Shown one piece after another: positions 10,218 through 18,764 of a stretch of 64,000 nt of DNA. The notes beneath the pieces were generated by a model, which ran no database searches, was not told the origin of the DNA, and worked only from the letters and a program-made list of their open reading frames with translations. Position 1 is the stretch's first letter. Every line of letters starts with the position of its first letter. Source of the stretch: Labilithrix sp. (GTDB lineage Bacteria; Myxococcota_A; Polyangia; Polyangiales; Polyangiaceae); contig JAHBWD010000025.1 of NCBI GenBank assembly GCA_019637175.1, positions 52,438 through 116,437 of the forward strand. Reading direction: 5' to 3'. A program made the position numbers and the translations under genes.

Positions 10218-10587
10218 CGCGCGCGATCGCGTCGATCTCGACGCGGGCTCCCTTCGGGAGGGCGCTCACCTGCACCGTGGCGCGCGCGGGAGGAGCGGCG
10301 GTGAAGCGCTTGGCGTAGGTCTGGTTGACCGCCTGGAAGTCGCCGAGATCGACGAGGTAGATCGTCGTCTTCACGACGTCGGCGAACGAGCAGCCCGACG
10401 CGGCGAGGACCGCGGCGAGGTTGTCGAGCACGCGCTCGGTCTGCGTGGCGATGTCGCCGGTGACGAGCTCGCCCGTCTTCGGATCGATCGGGACCTGCCC
10501 GCTCAGGAAGACGAGATCACCCGAGCGGATCGCCTGCGAGTACGGACCGATCGCGGCGGGCGCGTCGTGGGTCGAGATGGCCTTCAT
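10198..10587 (-). CDS. ridA: RidA family enamine/imine deaminase
   Basis: The 129-residue product has the usual RidA (YjgF/YER057c/UK114) length. RidA proteins hydrolyse reactive 2-aminoacrylate and other enamine/imine intermediates released by PLP enzymes, in the cytoplasm, as trimers. The diagnostic blocks are present: N-terminal 'APAAIGPYSQA', 'LVFLSGQVPIDPKTGELV', 'TERVLDNLAAVLAASG', 'VVKTTIYLVDLGDF', and the C-terminal 'ARATVQVSALPKGARVEID' with the substrate-binding Arg and Glu. The ATG at 10587 was chosen because it begins the conserved fold; upstream codons in frame do not match the family. It is convergent with, and overlaps the end of, the preceding plus-strand gene by 20 bases. Confidence 0.95.
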   Translation of the reverse strand: MKAISTHDAPAAIGPYSQAIRSGDLVFLSGQVPIDPKTGELVTGDIATQTERVLDNLAAVLAASGCSFADVVKTTIYLVDLGDFQAVNQTYAKRFTAAPPARATVQVSALPKGARVEIDAIARVTEKRA

Positions 10588-10639
10588 GGCCGCCACTCTC
10601 GCCCAAGCGCGCGCGAGCGACAAGGGCCGGCCCGCAGCG

Positions 10640-11482
10640 CTAGGGAACGAGATCGCACACGACGTCGTCGAAATCGACGATCCACTGGCGCGCCGAGACG
10701 GCCGTGCCGGGGCCGAGCTGGAAGCGCGCCTCGGTGGCGGGCTCGGCCTTCGGGGCCGGGCTCGGAACCGAGGTCGCGGTGGCGGCGAGGATGAGCACAC
10801 CGTCGAGCCGAACCGTCGTACGCGGCACGGTCGGCCGCATGTCGATCGCGATCGTGACCCACGTGCCGTCGGCGATGCTCGCCGATTTGGTGCTCTGGAG
10901 CACCGTGCCGCCGTCGAGGACCGTGCTCGCGAGCGTCGCGGTGAACGACGTCGTGGGCGCGGGACCGAGCTGCAAGCCCAAGCGGCTCGAGACGTCCGGT
11001 GAGGGGAGGAGGAGGTCGAGGAAGTAGATCCCCTGCGCGGTGTCGCGCTGGACGACGCGCATCGCGAACGAACAGGTCATCCCCTTCGTCGAGCCGAGCG
11101 ATGCCGCCGCCATCGCCGCGACCGCGTTCGCGCCGACCGTCGCCTGGAGGACCCGCGGCGGCGAAGGCGCGCCCGGCGCGAGTCGGGGCACGAGGGTTCC
11201 CTCGCCGATGAGGTAGGGCATCCACCCGCTCGAGGCGACCCCGTCGAAGTCGTCGCAGAGCCAGTGCGGCATCATGCAAGGACGAGCGCCGGCCTCCGGC
11301 GTTCGTCCGCCTTCGCGGCCCGAGTCCGGAGGGTCGCCGTCTTGTACGCCGCCTCCGTCGAGGCCGGCGTCGTCGTCGCCGCCCCCGTCCGGCAGGCCAG
11401 GCTCGTCGCCGAACGAGGCGCAAGCGCCCGCGGCGCCGAAGCCGGGCGTGAGCGCGACGAGCCAGAACGCGAAACGCTTCAC
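10640..11482 (-). CDS. Lipoprotein with Asp/Gly-rich linker and lectin-like body
   Basis: This 280-residue protein has a signal peptide ending in a lipobox-like 'AAGAC' (Cys21). A low-complexity linker rich in Asp, Gly and Pro (about residues 25-65) follows. The remaining 210 residues begin 'CDDFDG' and alternate short beta strands, ending 'WIVDFDDVVCDLVP'. The pattern (Cys-Asp-Asp-Phe near the start, 'DFDDV' at the end) resembles concanavalin-A-like or LamG-like sandwich domains of secreted proteins, but I cannot assign a family. Two cysteines at the extreme ends of the body could form a disulfide. It lies 52 bases from ridA on the same strand. Function unknown. Confidence 0.75.
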   Translation of the reverse strand: MKRFAFWLVALTPGFGAAGACASFGDEPGLPDGGGDDDAGLDGGGVQDGDPPDSGREGGRTPEAGARPCMMPHWLCDDFDGVASSGWMPYLIGEGTLVPRLAPGAPSPPRVLQATVGANAVAAMAAASLGSTKGMTCSFAMRVVQRDTAQGIYFLDLLLPSPDVSSRLGLQLGPAPTTSFTATLASTVLDGGTVLQSTKSASIADGTWVTIAIDMRPTVPRTTVRLDGVLILAATATSVPSPAPKAEPATEARFQLGPGTAVSARQWIVDFDDVVCDLVP

Positions 11483-11528
11483 GCTCTACGAAGAGAATCC
11501 CAGGCGCGCCGGACGGTCAAGGTTGCTG

Positions 11529-12143
11529 TCAGAGCGATTGTCGTCCCGCGAGCGCGCGGCCCATCGTGATCGGATCGGCGTATTCGAGCTCGCCCCCGTG
11601 AGGCACGCCGCTCGCGATCCGCGTCATCGTCACGCCGAGGATCGCGAGCTCTCTCTTGAGGAGGAGCGCGGTGGCTTCGCCGTCGACGCTCGGGGGCGTC
11701 GCGACGATGACCTCCGTCACGCCGTCGGCCGCGATGCGCGCCGCGAGGCGCGGGAGCGGCAGCTCCTCCGGGCCGATGCCCTCGAGCGGCGAGAGCAGGC
11801 GGCCGAGCACGAAGTAGCGGCCGCGCATCGCGCCCGTGCGCTCGATCGCCATCAGATCGTGCACGCGACCGACGACGCAGAGCAGCCGCGCGTCGCGCTT
11901 GTGGTCTCGGCATATCGCGCACGTCGTCTCGGGCTCGTTCGGCACGACCTCGGCGATGTTTCCGCACCGATCGCAGGGCCGGAGCTGATCGTGGAGGGTC
12001 GCGAGCTCGGCGCCGAGATCGTGCGCGATCTGCGGATCGGCCGTCAGCAGGTGCAGCACGTAGCGCTGCGCCGTCTTCTCGCCGACGCCGGGGAGCCGGG
12101 AGAGGAGCGAGACGAGGCGCCGGAGCTTCGGAGACTCTTGCAT
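11529..12143 (-). CDS. recR: Recombination protein RecR
   Basis: The 204-residue RecR works with RecF/RecO in loading RecA at gapped DNA during recombinational repair. Visible features, in order: N-terminal helix-hairpin-helix ('LLSRLPGVGEKTAQRYVLHL'), a four-cysteine zinc finger ('CDRCGNIAEV' plus 'CAICRDHKRD'), and a Toprim domain starting 'LLCVVGRVHDLMAIERTGAM' with 'RYFVLGRLLSPLEGIG'. The C-terminal 'TRIASGVPHGGELEYADP' is the family ending. Length is normal. It follows ybaB after 10 bases, in the conserved order dnaX-ybaB-recR seen across bacteria. Confidence 0.97.
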   Translation of the reverse strand: MQESPKLRRLVSLLSRLPGVGEKTAQRYVLHLLTADPQIAHDLGAELATLHDQLRPCDRCGNIAEVVPNEPETTCAICRDHKRDARLLCVVGRVHDLMAIERTGAMRGRYFVLGRLLSPLEGIGPEELPLPRLAARIAADGVTEVIVATPPSVDGEATALLLKRELAILGVTMTRIASGVPHGGELEYADPITMGRALAGRQSL

Positions 12144-12153
12144 CGACGAGGCG

Positions 12154-12477
12154 TCAGAGCATGCCGGGGATCTTCACGCCCCCCGTCACCTTCGCGAGCT
12201 CGGCCTCCATCGCCTTCTCGGCCTGCTCGAGGCCGGCGTTGACCGCGGCGCAGACGCCGTCGAGCGCGAGCTCGATGCCCTCGCTCTTCAGGAACTCGGG
12301 GTCGACCTCGACGCGCGAGACCTTGCCCGCGTACGTCACGGTGGCCTTCACCTTGTCGCCGACCGCGGTGGCGGTGACCTCCTTGTCGCCGCACTCCTTC
12401 TTGACCTGCTCGATCTTGCGCTGCATGCGCGCCGCCTGGCGCATCAGCTCGTTCATTCCACCGCTGAACTGACCCAT
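12154..12477 (-). CDS. ybaB: YbaB/EbfC family nucleoid-associated protein
   Basis: This 107-residue small DNA-binding protein of the YbaB/EbfC family acts as a dimer with a tweezer-like shape. The N-terminal 'MNELMRQAARMQRKIEQVKK' helix, the central 'VTATAVGDKVKATVTYAGKV' strands and 'EFLKSEGIELALDGVCAAVNAG' are typical. It sits between dnaX (3 bases upstream) and recR (10 bases downstream), the usual position for this family, which supports cotranscription. Its precise role is still debated; nucleoid organisation or gene regulation has been proposed. Confidence 0.95.
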   Translation of the reverse strand: MGQFSGGMNELMRQAARMQRKIEQVKKECGDKEVTATAVGDKVKATVTYAGKVSRVEVDPEFLKSEGIELALDGVCAAVNAGLEQAEKAMEAELAKVTGGVKIPGML

Positions 12478-12480
12478 CTC

Positions 12481-14331
12481 TCAATCCTCCTGCGCGGGAA
12501 GCCGGATCTCTCGGAGCTCCGCGTCGAAGATCGCGATCGCCTTCTGGACGAGCGGATGCTTCTCGACGGACGCGCGCGCCTCGGCGCGCGCGGCTTTGCG
12601 TTTCGCGGCGTCGAGCGACGCGACGCTGCCGCCCTTGCTGCCCGGCGCCGCGACGTCGAACTTCACGACGGTGTCTGCGCCGAAGAACGCGCGCGCCTCC
12701 TTGGTCACGAGCGCGTTCGCGTCGCTCTCCTCGGCGCGACCGTCTTCGAAGGAGCCCGCCTCGAAGCCGAGGACGATCCGATCGCGGGTGACGACGGTCG
12801 GCACAGCGAGCTCGAGCGTCGCCCAGATGCTCGGGCTGAGCGGCTGGATGCGCGCGAGGATCCTCCGCCACGTCTCGATGGGCGGCGCCTCGATGATCGC
12901 GCTCGGGGGCAGCGGCGTGACCTCGGCGGGCGCGGGCTCGTCGGGGATCGGCGCGGGCGTAGGCGCGGGCGCGGCGTCGAGCGCGAGCGCGCCGCTGATC
13001 TGCGGCGCCGGCTGCGCCCGCGAGATCGGAGCGACCCGCGGCGCGGTCGACGAGGGCGCCGGCGAGGCGAACGTGCCGGCGGGATCGCGACCACGCGACG
13101 GGCCGCCGCCCGTTCCCGCGCCGGTGCCGCCGCCGCCGCGCGTGGGCGGCGGCGCTCCGCTCGCCAGGCGCTTCTCGAGCTCGCCCAGGCGCACGAGCAG
13201 CTCGTCGATCGGAAGGAGCGGCGGCCGCCGCGCGAGGCGCACCAGCGTGATCTCGAGCGCCGCGCGCACCTGCCCGCTCTTGACGATCTCGTCGTATCCC
13301 TTCGAGAGGCCCGAGAAGAGGCGCGTCAGATCGTCGGTCTCGACCTTCTGCGCGAGCGCGAGCACGTCGGCGATCTCTTCGTCGGCGATGTCGAGCAGCT
13401 CGCGCGCCTGCGCTTCGGGGCACACCTTGGCGACCACGATGTTGCGGACGTGGCGGAGCAGATCCCGACAAAGATGAACGAGATCGAATCCTTGGCGTGA
13501 GACGGCGTCGAGCACCTCGAGGGTGGTCGCGGCGTCGCCCGCGAGCACGGCGCCCGTGAGCTTGCCCATCACCTCGCGATCGGCGACGCCGAGCACGCGG
13601 GCCACGTCTTCCGCGGTGATCTTCTCGCTGCCGTAGGCGATCACCTGATCCAGCAGGCTCATCGCGTCGCGCATCGAGCCCGCCGCCTCGCGCGCGAGGA
13701 TCGAGACGGCGCCGGGCTCCGCGGCGATCTTCTCGCGGCCGAGCACGTCGTCGAGCCGCGCGCCGATCTGCTTGGCGCTGACGAGCTTGAAGTCGTAGCG
13801 CTGGCAGCGGCTCAGGATCGTGACCGGCACCTTGTGCACCTCCGTCGTCGCGAAGATGAACTTCACGTGCGGCGGCGGCTCTTCCAACGTCTTCAAGAAC
13901 GCGTTCCACGCCGCGTTCGAGAGCATGTGGACCTCGTCGACGATGTAGATCTTGAAGCGATCGCGCGCGGGCCTGAAGGCGAGGCCCTCCTGGAGCCGGC
14001 GCACCTCGTCGACGCCGTTGTAGCTGGCCGCGTCGATCTCCTGCACGTCCATGTCGACGCCCGCGGCGATCTCGGTGCACGCGGCGCACGTCTGGCAGGG
14101 CGTCGCGGTCGGCCCGGTCGCCTTGCCGCCTTCGCCGAGGCAGCTGAGGCATTTGGCGAGGATGCGCGCGCTCGTCGTCTTGCCGACGCCGCGGACGCCG
14201 GTGAACAAGAACGCGTGCGCGACGCGGTCTTGTGCGATCGCGTTCGCCAACGTCTTCGTGACGTGCTCTTGACCGATCAGATCATCGAACGACTGCGGCC
14301 GGTACTTGCGAGCGAGGACGAGATAGCTCAC
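12481..14331 (-). CDS. dnaX: DNA polymerase III subunit gamma/tau
   Basis: This 616-residue clamp-loader ATPase assembles the replicative holoenzyme and loads the beta clamp. Features in order: 'LARKYRPQSFDDLIGQEHV', Walker A 'GVRGVGKTTS' (Lys51), a zinc module with cysteines around residues 64-87 ('CLSCLGEGG', 'CQTCAAC'), Walker B and sensor region 'VDEVHMLSNAAWNAFLKTL', and 'LSRCQRYDF' with the SRC arginine-finger motif. After residue 380 comes a Pro/Gly/Ala-rich linker and a tau-like C-terminal domain. I did not see an obvious slippery A-rich site for making a short gamma form. It heads the dnaX-ybaB-recR unit. Confidence 0.97.
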   Translation of the reverse strand: MSYLVLARKYRPQSFDDLIGQEHVTKTLANAIAQDRVAHAFLFTGVRGVGKTTSARILAKCLSCLGEGGKATGPTATPCQTCAACTEIAAGVDMDVQEIDAASYNGVDEVRRLQEGLAFRPARDRFKIYIVDEVHMLSNAAWNAFLKTLEEPPPHVKFIFATTEVHKVPVTILSRCQRYDFKLVSAKQIGARLDDVLGREKIAAEPGAVSILAREAAGSMRDAMSLLDQVIAYGSEKITAEDVARVLGVADREVMGKLTGAVLAGDAATTLEVLDAVSRQGFDLVHLCRDLLRHVRNIVVAKVCPEAQARELLDIADEEIADVLALAQKVETDDLTRLFSGLSKGYDEIVKSGQVRAALEITLVRLARRPPLLPIDELLVRLGELEKRLASGAPPPTRGGGGTGAGTGGGPSRGRDPAGTFASPAPSSTAPRVAPISRAQPAPQISGALALDAAPAPTPAPIPDEPAPAEVTPLPPSAIIEAPPIETWRRILARIQPLSPSIWATLELAVPTVVTRDRIVLGFEAGSFEDGRAEESDANALVTKEARAFFGADTVVKFDVAAPGSKGGSVASLDAAKRKAARAEARASVEKHPLVQKAIAIFDAELREIRLPAQED

Positions 14332-14394
14332 GGCATCGTCCGGGATACCGCAGTCGCGCCCAGGATGCGAGCGTCGCCGGTCGTCGACGCGCTT

Positions 14395-15066
14395 TCAACG
14401 CTCGCAGCGCAGCTCGCCCCCGGCGGTGGCGGTTTGCTTCGCGCGCGCGCCTTGCTCCGCTTGCTCCGCTCGCGCGCAGCTCGTCGCGACGAACGAGCCC
14501 GTGACGCGGTCGTGCCCGAGCTTCAGATCGAACGTGCCCTCGACGCGCGACGCGTCGACGGCGACGAGCGTGACCTTCCCGCCGAGCGCGACCACGCCGC
14601 GTGTTTCGCACGCGGGACCCAGCCGGTCGAGGCGCGCGTTGATCGTCATGGCGGGAGCGGTCGCGAACGGCTCAGGCAGGCCGTACGTCCCGGGACGGAG
14701 CTCGCGATCGCCGTCGATCTCGAGCGTGAGCGTTCGCTCGCCCGGGTGCACGACGTTGGGCGCGTCGCACGCCGCCGCGCGATCGCGCAAGGCGATGCGC
14801 ACGCCGCGACGTGCTTCGTCGCGGTCGGACATCACCCCGAAGACCGCGACGGCGTCGGCCACGACGACCGCCTCGCCGCCCACCGTGCCGACGATCTCCC
14901 CCGAGCCGGGCACGCGCGCGCCGGGGGCCCGGGGCTCGGCCTCCGCGGCGATCTGCTCGGTCTCCTGCGACGACGTCGTCGCCGGCGCGGTGCAAGCGAC
15001 GTTCGCGACGGCGAGGACGAAGGCGACGGGGCCGAAGAGCGCGCGCACGAGAGCATCGACGAGCAC
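14395..15066 (-). CDS. Putative exported protein of unknown function
   Basis: The reading frame gives up to 223 residues. A GTG at 15066 opens the frame; a second GTG at 15048 would give a more typical signal peptide ('ALFGPVAFVLAVANVAC') with a possible lipidation cysteine, and I prefer it on that ground. The mature part has short beta strands, 'GTVGGEAVVVADAVAVFGV' and 'VEGTFDLKLGHDRVTGSFVA' near the C-terminus, suggesting a small beta sandwich or barrel, and three or four cysteines. No family recognised. It is 63 bases from dnaX on the same strand and may read into it. Confidence 0.6.
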   Translation of the reverse strand: MLVDALVRALFGPVAFVLAVANVACTAPATTSSQETEQIAAEAEPRAPGARVPGSGEIVGTVGGEAVVVADAVAVFGVMSDRDEARRGVRIALRDRAAACDAPNVVHPGERTLTLEIDGDRELRPGTYGLPEPFATAPAMTINARLDRLGPACETRGVVALGGKVTLVAVDASRVEGTFDLKLGHDRVTGSFVATSCARAEQAEQGARAKQTATAGGELRCER

Positions 15067-15168
15067 GCCGCGTGCCGCGCGCGGAACCCCGCGGAACGTC
15101 GTCTCGACGCGAGCCGTGTAACAGCGCGGTCTCGCCGCTGTAACGGCGAGACCGGATCGCGCGCGAAC

Positions 15169-16131
15169 CTACTGAGCCTTCTTCAGCTCGGTGACGAGCT
15201 CGGGCACCGCGGTGAAGAGATCGGCGACGAGACCGTAGTCGGCGACCTGGAAGATCGGCGCGTCGGGGTCTTTGTTGATCGCGACGATCGTCTTCGATCC
15301 CTTCATGCCGGCGAGGTGCTGGATCGCGCCGGAGATGCCGATGGCGAAGTACAGCTTGGGCGCGACGACGCGCCCGGTCTGACCGACCTGCAGCTCGGCG
15401 GGGGCGTACCCTGCGTCGCACGCGGCGCGGCTCGCGCCGACCGCGGCGCCGAGGAGGCCGGCGAGGGGATCGAGCACCTCGGCGAAGCGCTCCTTGAGCG
15501 CGCGACCGCCGGAGACGATGACCTTCGCCTCACCGAGATCGGGGCGCTCGCTCTTGGCCGCGCCCATCGAGACGAACTCGACGCGCTCGGCCGCGGGATC
15601 CTTCGCCGCGAGGGCGACGTCTTCGACCGGGCTCGCGCCGCCGCTCGGCTCCGCGGCCGCGAACTCGCTCTGGCGGACGCTGACGACCTGGAGCGCCGTG
15701 GTGAGCTCGCACGTCGCGAACGCGTTGCCCGCGAAGACCGGACGCTTGAACGTGAGCTTGCCGCCCTCGGCCTTCACGCTGCTGATGTCGGGCACGTAGC
15801 CGGCGCCGAGCTTGGCCGCCACGCGAGGCGCGACGTCCTTGCCGAAGGAGCTGGCGGTGACGACGACGATGTCGTGGTTGCCGCTCTTGGCGACCGCCGC
15901 GATCGTCGGCGCGAAGCGCTCGGCGACGGTGTTCGCGAGGTAGGCGTCGTCACAGACGAGCACCTTGGCCGCGCCGTAGCCGGTGACCTCGGCCGAGGCC
16001 GCCTTCGCGCCCTGCCCGAGGACGAGGATCGTGAAGGGCTGTCCGACTTCCTTGGCGAAGGTGATGGCCGAGTGCGTCGACTTGCGCACCTTGCCTTCGT
16101 ACATTTCCGCGATGACGAGAAGATTTGCCAT
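15169..16131 (-). CDS. etfA: Electron transfer flavoprotein alpha subunit
   Basis: This 320-residue ETF alpha chain, with EtfB, accepts electrons from acyl-CoA and related dehydrogenases and passes them to the membrane ETF-quinone oxidoreductase. The N-terminus 'MANLLVIAEMYEGKVRKST' begins domain I. The C-terminal FAD-binding domain carries 'VIVSGGRALKERFAEVLDPL', 'VGASRAACDAGY', 'GQTGRVVAPKLYFAIGISG' and 'INKDPDAPIFQVADYGLV', all canonical. GAGGAA lies just upstream of the ATG at 16131. It follows etfB after 17 bases, so the two form one operon. Which dehydrogenases it serves cannot be told here. Confidence 0.97.
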   Translation of the reverse strand: MANLLVIAEMYEGKVRKSTHSAITFAKEVGQPFTILVLGQGAKAASAEVTGYGAAKVLVCDDAYLANTVAERFAPTIAAVAKSGNHDIVVVTASSFGKDVAPRVAAKLGAGYVPDISSVKAEGGKLTFKRPVFAGNAFATCELTTALQVVSVRQSEFAAAEPSGGASPVEDVALAAKDPAAERVEFVSMGAAKSERPDLGEAKVIVSGGRALKERFAEVLDPLAGLLGAAVGASRAACDAGYAPAELQVGQTGRVVAPKLYFAIGISGAIQHLAGMKGSKTIVAINKDPDAPIFQVADYGLVADLFTAVPELVTELKKAQ

Positions 16132-16148
16132 GGTGTTCCTCGTCTCCC

Positions 16149-16973
16149 TCAGAGCGCCTTCGCCTCGGAGCGGAGCTTCTCGACGAGCTCCGCCACGGTC
16201 TTGACCTTGATGCCGGCCTTGCGCGCCGGCGGCAGCTCGAAGCCGCTGTACTTGATCTTCAGCGTCGCGTCGGACGCGAGATCGGCGAGCTTCATCTCGA
16301 CGAGCGGCTTCTTCTTCGCCGCCATGATCGCCATCAGCGCGGCGAAGCGCACGCCTTCGGGGTAGTTGTGCGCGTCGGCCGTGTGCTTCGACTTCACGCT
16401 CTTCGGCGCGACGATGCGGAGGTCGACGGAGACGACCGCGGGGAGCGTCACGCGAAGGTTGATCGTCCCGCCGTCGACCTCGCGGCCCACGAGCAGCGAC
16501 TTGTCGTCTTCGCTCTGGATCGAGCCCGCGAAGGTCGCCTGCGGCCAGCCGAGGTACTCGGCGAGGAGCTGGCCGACCTGGTTCGAGTCGCCGTCGACCG
16601 CCTGCTTGCCGATGAGGACGAGATCGGGCTTCTCCTTCTCGACGAGCGCCTTGAGCGCGCGCGCGACGAGATCGCCGTCGAGCTGATCGTCGGCCGCGTC
16701 GATGCGGATCGCGCGATCGGCGCCGGTCGCGAGCGCGCCGCGGAGCGTCGTCTCCGTTTCCTTCGGTCCGAAGGTGACGACGACGACCTCGCCGAGGCGG
16801 GCCTTGGGGTTCGCGCCGTTCTCCGTGAGCCTGAGCGCGGTCTCGACCGCGTACTCGTCGAAGGGGTTCGGCTTCCACTCGAGACCCGTCGTCTCGAGCT
16901 TGCCGGCGTTGACCTTCACCTTGTTGGCGTTGTCCGGGTCGGCAACACGCTTGAGCGGAACCAGTATCTTCAT
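16149..16973 (-). CDS. etfB: Electron transfer flavoprotein beta subunit
   Basis: This 274-residue ETF beta chain binds AMP and docks partner dehydrogenases. Hallmarks are 'MKILVPLKRVADPDN', 'NPFDEYAVETALRL', the AMP-binding block 'GKQAVDGDSNQVGQLLAEYL', and the recognition-loop region 'ALMAIMAAKKKPL'. The start at 16973 is chosen because it begins the conserved 'MKILVPLKR'; the longer frame to 17045 adds residues that overlap the promoter. A strong sigma-70-type promoter lies upstream at 17017-17045. etfB is transcribed first, then etfA. Confidence 0.97.
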   Translation of the reverse strand: MKILVPLKRVADPDNANKVKVNAGKLETTGLEWKPNPFDEYAVETALRLTENGANPKARLGEVVVVTFGPKETETTLRGALATGADRAIRIDAADDQLDGDLVARALKALVEKEKPDLVLIGKQAVDGDSNQVGQLLAEYLGWPQATFAGSIQSEDDKSLLVGREVDGGTINLRVTLPAVVSVDLRIVAPKSVKSKHTADAHNYPEGVRFAALMAIMAAKKKPLVEMKLADLASDATLKIKYSGFELPPARKAGIKVKTVAELVEKLRSEAKAL

Positions 16974-17016
16974 GCGGCGCCTCGTGAGGAGGATGAATGG
17001 CGATTCAGTTCCGGCG

Positions 17017-17045
17017 GTTTTAGGGGGGGCGACGCGCGGTGTCAA
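17017..17045 (-). promoter_or_regulatory. Sigma-70-type promoter of etfB-etfA
   Basis: On the minus strand a perfect -35 hexamer TTGACA (complement of 17040-17045) is followed after exactly 17 bases by TAAAAC (complement of 17017-17022), a good -10. It lies about 44 bases upstream of the etfB ATG. The match is seen directly; activity is inferred. Confidence 0.7.
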
Positions 17046-17117
17046 CCGGCCTCGCAGCGTGGCGTTTTCCTCCGTCCTTGTTCGTCTTTTTCCCGGCTAG
17101 GATGGACCGACGCCGCC

Positions 17118-18763
17118 ATGCTCACTTGCGACTTCCTCGTCATCGGGAGCGGCGTCGCCGGCCTCTCGTTCGCGCTCGAGGCCGCGGCGCACGGCGAGGT
17201 GATCGTCGTCACCAAGCGCTCGCGCGACGAATCGAACACGAAGTACGCCCAGGGCGGCATCGCCGCCGTCCTCGACGCGACCGACTCCTTCGGCGCGCAC
17301 GTGAAAGACACGCTCGACGCCGGCGCGGGGCTGAACCACGTGCGCGCCGTCGAGCTGTGCGTCCGCGAAGGCCCGGAGCGCATCGGCATGCTCCAGGAGA
17401 TCGGCGCCGAGTTCGATCGCGCGCAGGCGACCGCGCACGCCGACGAGTCGAGCCCGCGCCTGCCGACTTCGAGCGGCGGTCTCGACCTCCACCTCGAGGG
17501 CGGGCACAGCGCGCGCCGCATCGTGCACGCCGGCGACATGACCGGGCGCGAGATCGAGCGCGCGCTCGTCGAGGCCGTCACGACGCGAAGAACGTCCGCG
17601 TCCTCGACGAGCACATGGCGGTCGACCTCATCACGCTCGCGAAGTACGGCGGCCCCGAGGTGTGCGCCGGCGCGTACGTGCTCGACGTCGAGCACGGCAA
17701 GGTGGTGACGATCCTCGCGCGCGCGACGGTGCTCGCGACCGGCGGGGCGGGGAAGGTCTACCTCTACACGACGAACCCCGACGTCGCGACCGGCGACGGC
17801 ATCGCGATGGCGTTCCGCGCGGGCGCCGAGATCGCGAACATGGAATTTTATCAGTTCCACCCGACGTGCCTCTTCCACCCGCAGGCCAAGAGCTTCCTCG
17901 TCAGCGAAGCGCTCCGCGGCGAGGGCGCGATCCTCCGGCGGCTCGACGGCACGCCGTTCATGAAGGGCCTCGATCCCCGCGCCGAGCTCGCGCCGCGCGA
18001 CGTCGTCGCGCGCGCGATCGACCACGAGATGAAGCGAAGCGGCGCCGAGCACGTCCTGCTCGACATCACGCACAAGGACGCCGCGTTCGTGAAGGATCAC
18101 TTCCCCGGCATCTACGCCGAGTGCATGCGCTACGGGATCGACATCACGCGCGAGCCGATCCCCGTCGTCCCCGCCGCGCACTACCTCTGCGGGGGCATCA
18201 CCACCGATCTCGACGGGCGTACGACGATCCCGGGCCTCTGGGCGATCGGCGAGTGCGCGCACACGGGCCTCCACGGCGCGAACCGGCTCGCGTCGAACTC
18301 GCTGCTCGAGGGGCTCGTGTTCGCCCACCGCGCCGCGCTCGCGCTCGCGTCGATCGATCGCTCGAAGGCGTTCGCCGCGGTGCCCGACTGGGACGTCGGC
18401 GAGGCCGTGCCCAGCGACGAGGCCGTCGTCGTCACCCAGAACTGGGACGAGCTCCGCCGCCTGATGTGGAACTACGTCGGCATCGTCCGCAGCGACAAGC
18501 GCCTCCGGCGCGCCGCGCGCCGCATCGCGCTCCTCCAGGAGGAGATCGCCGAGTACTACTGGAAGTACTTCCTCACCCGCGACTTGCTCGAGCTCCGCAA
18601 CATCGCGACGGTCGCGCAGCTCGTCGTCGAGTGCGCGTCGGCGCGGCACGAGAGCCGCGGGCTGCACTTCACGCTCGATCATCCCGAGACCGATCCGAAG
18701 ATGGCGCGCGACATGGTGCTGAAGCGCGGCGTGTCGGCTCACCTGTTCCCGGGCGGGCGCTGA
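17118..18763 (+). pseudogene. nadB: L-aspartate oxidase gene interrupted by a one-base frameshift
   Basis: NadB oxidises L-aspartate to iminoaspartate in NAD synthesis. The first 154 codons read from ATG 17118: 'DFLVIGSGVAGLSFALEAAA' (FAD-binding GxGxxG), 'TKRSRDESNTKYAQGGIAAV', and 'GGHSARRIVHAGDMTGREIE'. After Val at 17577-17579 the frame must move: the family match resumes at 17582 ('DAKNVRVLDEHMAVDLI') and runs to 18763 with 'ATVLATGGAGKVYLYTTNP', 'EFYQFHPTCL', 'HYLCGGITTDLDGRT' and 'GANRLASNSLLEGLVF'. Only two bases (AC) separate the two in-frame parts, so one base is missing. Unshifted, translation stops at 17708 after 196 residues. The downstream half is well preserved and has no further breaks, so a sequencing error, a very recent mutation or programmed shifting are all possible. 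The next gene starts one base after the stop. Confidence 0.9.
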
Positions 18764-18764
18764 G

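Noticed and set aside
12481..14331. Programmed frameshift for a short gamma form in dnaX
   Set aside because: No A-AAA-AAG or similar slippery run with a following hairpin is visible in this GC-rich gene.
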